32,285 nucleotides of DNA. It comes from a virus. The stretch covers positions 1-32,285 of IMG/VR virus record IMGVR_UViG_3300049893_000293. The stretch is one strand, 5' to 3'. A program made the position numbers and the translations under genes. Shown here in pieces: positions 28,072 through 32,285 of the stretch. The notes beneath the pieces were generated by a model that was not told where the DNA came from, made no database searches, and saw nothing but the letters and a program-made list of their open reading frames with translations. Numbering within the stretch: the stretch's first letter is position 1; each line of letters starts with the position of its first letter.

Positions 28072-30045
28072 TCAGTCCTTCTTGTAGCGTGGTCCGGTCC
28101 AGCCTGCGCCGTTCAGCCGCAAGCCTTCTGCCCAGGCTGGGGTTGTAAGCATCGCTTCCTTGAACCTAGCGAAAGCAGTCTCGTCAGCTTCAGGCATCTC
28201 ACACACCAGTTCATCATGCACACGAAGCACGACAGGAATACCGCGCACATGAAGCAGGCGGCAAGCGTGACGCAGAAGATCAGCACCAGTACCTTGCACC
28301 ACAACGTTGAAAAGCGCGCCCGCATGTGTCGGTCCTCTGGTCCATTGTTTTGTAACGGAGTGGATGTACTCATAGGTAAGGCTCGGGCGAAGCTCGCCCC
28401 AGGGTGTTTCCTTTTCTTCTACCAGCGCCCAGGGGAACCAGACTACTCGGCCAGACGGGAGCCGCAAGCGTAGGTGCTGGCCGTCATAGCACCACGCGCA
28501 CCGGCCTACGCGAAAGACTTTCTTCACATTAGCGATAGCAGACAGCGCACCGTTCTGTAGGTCGTGCCACATTCCGACCCACTTAGGGTGGTGCTTGCGC
28601 CAGTGTAGCTTGCACTCCCGCGCCTTATCTAGTGTCAGTTCCAACCCGAACATGGTCTTAGCTGATCGCTGGATGCTAGCCTCGCCGGATTCGTACTGAT
28701 TCTGTAGGACATAGACCTTTCCGAACTGGCGCATGTCTCCCTTGACTGCTTCCGGCTCACACTTGTAGAACCGGGCTGCCTCAATCTGGTAGATATCAAC
28801 GCCTCCGTGATCGTCGATATGCGAGAAGGCTTCCATCATAGCTCGGTCGTCTACCAGCCACGCGCCGATGCGCGGCTCTACGGCTGACCAGTCGCATTGG
28901 TGGAACACCGTGCCAGGAGCAGCGGTGAAGCACCCTCGCAGGCATGTTACCACACCCCCTAGTGGGTCTGCCTTTCCTTTTACCGCGGCAAGTGCGGTAA
29001 AGTCTGCGTCATTACCAGCAAGTACTGCGGCAATCATCTTCTCTGCGCTCATCTTCTCACCACGCGGAAGGTTCTGAAGCTGAACCCCCATGCTGGTGTC
29101 GCGGCCAGTAGCCGTACCGTGCGGCCGAGTCAGGAAGCGAACGACGCCGTTCTCGTCTGACTGATCGAGCATGGCGTCTAGCTTATACAGGCTAGTCTTT
29201 CCCACCGCTTGCCTAGCCTCCAGAGCAGATCGAGCTGATTGGGGAATATCCATCGCCAGGGTTTCACGAACAACAGCCTTAGCCACCGACTGAATGGCAA
29301 CTCCTTGGTCCTGCACATACCCAAGTACCTTCCGGTGGTTAGTCAAGTCTTCTGGCTTTAAGCATTCCATATTCTGGAATATAGAATGCTTAGTTCGGTC
29401 CACTAGTCCTTGAAGGGCAAGCACAAGTTCACGATCAACGCGCACGCCACGACGATTCATCTCCCAGGTGGCCAGCCAGAACGCCTGCTCGTCTTCGCTC
29501 GGCTCTGGAAGCGCATTAGCGATGGCAACCATCGTCGCAACATCCTGCTTGCAGTATGACAGCAGCTTAGCCCACCGCTCAGGGTCTTCGGACTTATCCC
29601 GAAGCGATCCCTTGCGATCACCAGATGCGACGGGCTTGCAGAAGTAATTGATTAGCGCAGCACCGGCCGCGTCCTTCTCTACAGGTAGACGCAACGCCAT
29701 GGCACAATCGCCTAGCTTTGCAGGGAGCCCGCAGCATAGACTAGTAAACTGCACATCCCGAAACATTTCCGGCATAGGCTCAGGCCAATGCTTCAGAGTA
29801 TTATGGATGATGCTCCACTCAAACGCCGCATTCCATGCGTGGATTTCCCAATGGCCGTAGACTGCTGCCTTCCACTCTGGAGGAACGAAGCCATCGGTTA
29901 GGTCATAGACAACCGGTGGTTCCCCATTGACTGACAAGCCTACGCAGAGAGCCGAGGTATTACTGTGGCAACTGTAATTCCATTGACCACACGAAATATC
30001 TACAGCAGCCTGCGTCTCAAAGTCAATATAAAGGCGATTCCCCAT
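28072..30045 (-). CDS. Family A DNA polymerase, 657 aa
   Basis: This is the replicative polymerase of the T7/pol I family, with a 3'-5' proofreading domain. The exonuclease domain has YIDFET (Asp8, Glu10), HAWNAAFEW (Asn72) and SYCKQD (Tyr164, Asp168). The polymerase domain has motif A, QCDWSAVEPR (Asp385, Glu390, Arg392), motif B, RQFGKVYVLQNQYESGE (Lys443, Tyr451), and motif C, VHDELVC (His610, Asp611, Glu612). TATGRDTSMGVQLQNLPRG at 311-329 is also typical. It starts at ATG 30045, two bases from the deaminase stop. Catalytic residues look intact. Confidence 0.95.
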   Translation of the reverse strand: MGNRLYIDFETQAAVDISCGQWNYSCHSNTSALCVGLSVNGEPPVVYDLTDGFVPPEWKAAVYGHWEIHAWNAAFEWSIIHNTLKHWPEPMPEMFRDVQFTSLCCGLPAKLGDCAMALRLPVEKDAAGAALINYFCKPVASGDRKGSLRDKSEDPERWAKLLSYCKQDVATMVAIANALPEPSEDEQAFWLATWEMNRRGVRVDRELVLALQGLVDRTKHSIFQNMECLKPEDLTNHRKVLGYVQDQGVAIQSVAKAVVRETLAMDIPQSARSALEARQAVGKTSLYKLDAMLDQSDENGVVRFLTRPHGTATGRDTSMGVQLQNLPRGEKMSAEKMIAAVLAGNDADFTALAAVKGKADPLGGVVTCLRGCFTAAPGTVFHQCDWSAVEPRIGAWLVDDRAMMEAFSHIDDHGGVDIYQIEAARFYKCEPEAVKGDMRQFGKVYVLQNQYESGEASIQRSAKTMFGLELTLDKARECKLHWRKHHPKWVGMWHDLQNGALSAIANVKKVFRVGRCAWCYDGQHLRLRLPSGRVVWFPWALVEEKETPWGELRPSLTYEYIHSVTKQWTRGPTHAGALFNVVVQGTGADLLRHACRLLHVRGIPVVLRVHDELVCEMPEADETAFARFKEAMLTTPAWAEGLRLNGAGWTGPRYKKD

Positions 30046-30046
30046 A

Positions 30047-30403
30047 TTATGGTTTGATGATATAGTAGTGTTTGTCTACCGTCTTACGGGGCTTCACTGG
30101 ACCATCGGAAGTCTCCCAGGTGATCTTGAATCGTGTCATGTCACGGGCACAGTCAGAGCAAACACGGGTGTGACGGACTACCATGTGCCCACCCTCTACA
30201 TCCTTGCCAGCCATGATCGCCTGGGTGATAGCGTGAAGTTCAGCATGCATAGGCTGCATGCACACTGATGCACACTTCTCATAGCCTTCGTCACCTACTC
30301 GTGGGCACTCTGCCTGCGGCTTCTGGCAAATGTTCTCGCCATGGTAGATCGAGCCGTCCCTTGTCGTTAGGGTGGCAGTTACCTTCTTCTTAGCGCAGGT
30401 CAC
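30047..30403 (-). CDS. Deoxycytidylate-deaminase-like zinc protein, 118 aa
   Basis: dCMP deaminase makes dUMP for dTTP synthesis. The zinc site is visible as PMHAELHAI (His53, Glu55) and RVCSDCARD (Cys82, Cys85), with Val in place of the usual Pro before the first Cys. The front part has further cysteines (Cys26, Cys33, Cys44, Cys48) in ICQKPQAECPR and YEKCASVCMQ, the pattern of phage deaminase-like proteins. It is short for a dCMP deaminase, so the substrate could be another cytidine nucleotide or a base in nucleic acid. It overlaps the RNA ligase gene by 4 bases and adjoins the polymerase gene. Confidence 0.8.
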   Translation of the reverse strand: MTCAKKKVTATLTTRDGSIYHGENICQKPQAECPRVGDEGYEKCASVCMQPMHAELHAITQAIMAGKDVEGGHMVVRHTRVCSDCARDMTRFKITWETSDGPVKPRKTVDKHYYIIKP

Positions 30404-30972
30404 TTCTTCTCCTGCTGAAACTTGTGAATCTTATCATTATCACACAGCCGCTTGAACTTAGCCTTGCTCATGTTCTTGTATGTAATGACAACACCTTCTG
30501 GCTGCATGAACCCAGGATATAGGACTGATCCACTAGCCTTTAGCGAGGCTACGGTCTGATCAATGATACCTTCTACCGGCTCGCCTTCGTACAGGGTTGG
30601 AACCACGCACACGCCTGGGATATCGAATGTGCGCCAGTACTCAAAGCTAGCCCAGCGGTTGTCGGTCAAGCCGTACTTGCGCTGGATTCCTTTACCGTGG
30701 AACTCGCCATAATGCGTGCCTGGTCCGAGCCGTCGCAGGTTGTCTCGACGCTCATAGACCCACGCCGCGAAACCAAAGTTGTCGGCCTGCTTGACGGGTG
30801 GCGTTCCATCCTCGTTAGATAGCCAACGCTCCCGGCTTCCAGCAAGGATCGGGGATGCGCTGTCTTCTGGTACATAGATTACGCCATTGGTTCCATCAAT
30901 TTTCTCTGTGATGTAACAGGTTTCGCTAGAAAGCCGCTGGATGGACGGCCATTTGTGGAAGTCAGGAAGCAT
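30400..30972 (-). CDS. Minimal RNA ligase (Rnl2-type nucleotidyltransferase), 190 aa
   Basis: RNA ligases seal RNA breaks through an enzyme-AMP intermediate. The nucleotidyltransferase motifs are present in order: motif I EKIDGTNG with Lys24 as the AMP-bound lysine, SRERW at 46-50, motif III HYGEFHGKGI at 87-96, motif IV PEGVVI at 158-163, and motif V KAKFK at 170-174. T4 Rnl2 is 334 residues and has a C-terminal domain; here the protein ends about 16 residues after motif V, so only the catalytic core remains. It may repair tRNA or mRNA cut by host defence, or work in a complex. It is in the replication operon between the nuclease and deaminase genes. Confidence 0.85.
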   Translation of the reverse strand: MLPDFHKWPSIQRLSSETCYITEKIDGTNGVIYVPEDSASPILAGSRERWLSNEDGTPPVKQADNFGFAAWVYERRDNLRRLGPGTHYGEFHGKGIQRKYGLTDNRWASFEYWRTFDIPGVCVVPTLYEGEPVEGIIDQTVASLKASGSVLYPGFMQPEGVVITYKNMSKAKFKRLCDNDKIHKFQQEKK

Positions 30973-31628
30973 TAGAACGGTTCCTTGCTAGTCTCAGGAA
31001 TACTGTTGCGGATCTTCGCAACATAGTCATCTACCAACGAATTGAAATCGCTCAGGTCGTGTGATAGATTACAGATATAGTCATTATCGCGGAACACACG
31101 CTTGCGGTACAGGTCACGCCCGGTTGCTGCAAGCTGCGGAAGGTACACGCAGAAGTCCCACCATCCACGATCCATGATCCACATGCAGCCTTGAACCTGG
31201 TCCATGAAGTCGGACAGATCATCATTCAACACAACACGCTGGATGCGGTCAGCGTTGACAAGGCACTTGTACTCAGCGCCACCAATGTCTCCGATAACAC
31301 CGTCAGGCGAACAGCCGTAGGTTCCGCAATCTGTCTTGCAGAATCCAAGCTGGCCAATCTCCTGCCCGATAGCCTTGGAGTGAGCCGCCCGTGCAGCCGG
31401 TTCAAGCTCTCGGCCTCGCTGCATGTACGCAGTATCCGCAGTGTCATCCAACGCCATGCCGCCCAGCCGTTCGATTGCTAGGCCAAACGCATAGCTACGC
31501 GCCGCGCTTGTTGGCTCTCCGCTTTTCTTGAGCTTTTCCCGAGCTACTGAGAACATGCTGGCAGTGATGACACCAGCCCGCGCTGTGTGCCACTCTGGGC
31601 TTCTCTGGATCACATTGATGATCTGCAC
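30972..31628 (-). CDS. YqaJ / lambda-exonuclease-like recombination nuclease
   Basis: This is a PD-(D/E)xK nuclease of the type that resects double-stranded DNA 5'-3' for recombination. The visible pattern is QRSPEWHTARAGVITASMFS near the start, the RGRELEPAAR helix (residues 71-80), GCSPDGVIGD with Asp109, GGAEYKC with Glu119 and Lys121, and a Gln-rich helix with FMDQVQGCMWIM. The last 40 residues are a helical tail. The start is GTG 31628, with AGGAG a few bases upstream on the - strand. A single-strand annealing partner is not seen in the window. The stop shares a base with the ligase start. Confidence 0.88.
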   Translation of the reverse strand: MQIINVIQRSPEWHTARAGVITASMFSVAREKLKKSGEPTSAARSYAFGLAIERLGGMALDDTADTAYMQRGRELEPAARAAHSKAIGQEIGQLGFCKTDCGTYGCSPDGVIGDIGGAEYKCLVNADRIQRVVLNDDLSDFMDQVQGCMWIMDRGWWDFCVYLPQLAATGRDLYRKRVFRDNDYICNLSHDLSDFNSLVDDYVAKIRNSIPETSKEPF

Positions 31629-31740
31629 GCCTGACTCCTTTGATTGCCGACGCTAGATAGGCTAGGTCGTAGGTTCCTTCGGTCTTTACCACTAGCTCTG
31701 CGGCAGCCAGCAGATTGTCCACCGCTTCACGATGCTTCAT
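31495..31740 (-). CDS. Small ORF overlapping the nuclease start, 81 aa
   Basis: The ATG at 31740 lies just inside the end of the primase/helicase-like gene (overlap 14 bases). The first 37 residues, MKHREAVDNLLAAAELVVKTEGTYDLAYLASAIKGVR, read as two regular helices and fill the only gap before the nuclease gene, so this part looks real. The rest overlaps the nuclease gene by 134 bases in another frame, which is unusual. The overlap part contains CHHC. Possible readings are a true long overlap, a frameshift product, or a gene truncated elsewhere. I do not recognise the family. Confidence 0.5.
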   Translation of the reverse strand: MKHREAVDNLLAAAELVVKTEGTYDLAYLASAIKGVRRADHQCDPEKPRVAHSAGWCHHCQHVLSSSGKAQEKRRANKRGA

Positions 31741-32285
31741 TCAGTGGCTGCCTTTCCTCAGGCGGATCTTCAACAGCAGACAGACCTTTCCAGACTAAGT
31801 ACACGCCGCCGCGCTTGCCGTGTGATTCACTGATCACACCCTGCGCCCGCATGCTGGCGATGATGGACTTGTGGGTCTGTTCATGGTATCGGGTCTGCGC
31901 TCGCAGCTTGCTGATAGCGATGCCGTAAGACCCTCCACCTTGGATCAACCGCTGGTAGGTGGCGAAATACTTAGCGTGCTGGTCCTGCTCGCCGGCCCCA
32001 CCGCTTAGGGCATCCAGCACGCCACGGTCTGCAATGTCGATGATGACTTGACCCCACTCGATAGCCTCCCTGGAGACGGACTGATCGGTCGTGCGTTCAG
32101 ACCACGCATAGATCGCTGCCAGCTTCATGATTCGTTCAAAGCTACGGCCGACTATAGCAGGCTCGCTGACCAGACCCTTGCGTATCATGCCGTACTGCTG
32201 GGCCTCAAAGAACGAGTACAGTTCTGCCGCGTAGTCCTCGGCTGCCTTGTCCTTGAAAGGTATGCGCGTATAGGTTCCACCGAAT
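31727..32285 (-). CDS. Primase/helicase-like protein, C-terminal fragment
   Basis: The open frame enters from the right edge (FGGTYTRIPFKDKAAEDYAA...) and ends at 31727. ATG 32188 is internal. About 185 residues are visible. The segment FERIMKLAAIYAWSERTTDQSVSREAIEWGQVIIDIA resembles the last helices of phage DUF3987-type and primase/helicase proteins, which handle DNA unwinding or priming. The tail (KLRAQTRYHEQTHKSIIASMRAQGVISESHGKRGGVYLVWKG) looks like a winged-helix domain. No ATPase motif is in the window, so the assignment depends on the missing part. Confidence 0.55.
   Translation of the reverse strand, partial: FGGTYTRIPFKDKAAEDYAAELYSFFEAQQYGMIRKGLVSEPAIVGRSFERIMKLAAIYAWSERTTDQSVSREAIEWGQVIIDIADRGVLDALSGGAGEQDQHAKYFATYQRLIQGGGSYGIAISKLRAQTRYHEQTHKSIIASMRAQGVISESHGKRGGVYLVWKGLSAVEDPPEERQPLNEAS

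Noticed and set aside
1-32285. Phage-encoded T7-type RNA polymerase, integrase or endolysin
   Set aside because: No frame shows the motifs of these families. They may be outside the window, so absence from the phage cannot be claimed.

Overview
The window is a 32.3 kb piece of a tailed bacteriophage genome with a podovirus-type (short-tailed) virion. Two gene blocks converge. Bases 1-25651 are read on the + strand and encode packaging, head, tail, ejection, adsorption and lysis-type proteins. Bases 25626-32285 are read on the - strand as one compact block of DNA-metabolism genes. Both ends cut genes: the terminase large subunit at the left and a primase/helicase-like protein at the right. No tRNA, rRNA, CRISPR array or insertion sequence was recognised. 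No phage RNA polymerase and no endolysin are visible here; they may lie outside the window.

Late block, left to right: terminase C-terminus; small Ala/Gly-rich protein; T7 gp8-like portal; RPHIHW-type virion protein; Bbp19-like protein; coiled-coil protein; a fibre and accessory section (3905-9942) with a tail-fibre-like protein, a predicted lipoprotein with an HExxH motif, two small beta-rich proteins, a coiled-coil protein and a 1029-residue tail protein carrying an SGNH esterase-like domain; scaffold; major capsid protein of the epsilon15/BPP-1 type; Bbp16-like cement protein; an intrinsic terminator; T7-like tail tubular proteins A and B; gp14-, gp15- and gp16-like ejection proteins (the last 2036 residues, with HELMH); a fibre-type protein; and a likely lysis pair of holin-like protein and u-spanin-like lipoprotein. 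The head is therefore BPP-1/epsilon15-like while the portal, tail and ejection proteins are T7-like, so the virion looks mosaic.

Replication block, in transcription order (right to left): primase/helicase-like C-terminus, a small overlapping ORF, YqaJ/lambda-exonuclease-like nuclease, minimal RNA ligase, dCMP-deaminase-like protein, family A DNA polymerase, a 43-residue acidic protein, a DUF3310 (T7 gp1.7-like) protein, a 62-residue protein, a metallophosphoesterase, a winged-helix protein, a RusA-like resolvase and a small HEATH-motif protein. Most genes overlap or abut, as in a translationally coupled operon.

The clearest unexpected signal is in the + strand gaps. Seven sites have TTGAC(N) or TTGCCT, exactly 16 bases, then TANNNT. 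In six of them the TANNNT ends only 6 to 8 bases before an ATG and there is no room for a ribosome binding site, which predicts leaderless mRNAs. They sit before the 46-residue ORF at 3905, the 118-residue protein at 6023, the scaffold, tail tubular protein A, the gp16-like protein and the fibre at 24269, and so divide the late region into promoter-led blocks. Genes inside blocks use Shine-Dalgarno sites or TAATG/ATGA/GTGA overlaps. The -35/-10 form suggests transcription by host sigma-70-type polymerase. Lipobox proteins and the u-spanin-like gene suggest a two-membrane host that tolerates leaderless translation; the species cannot be named from the sequence alone.
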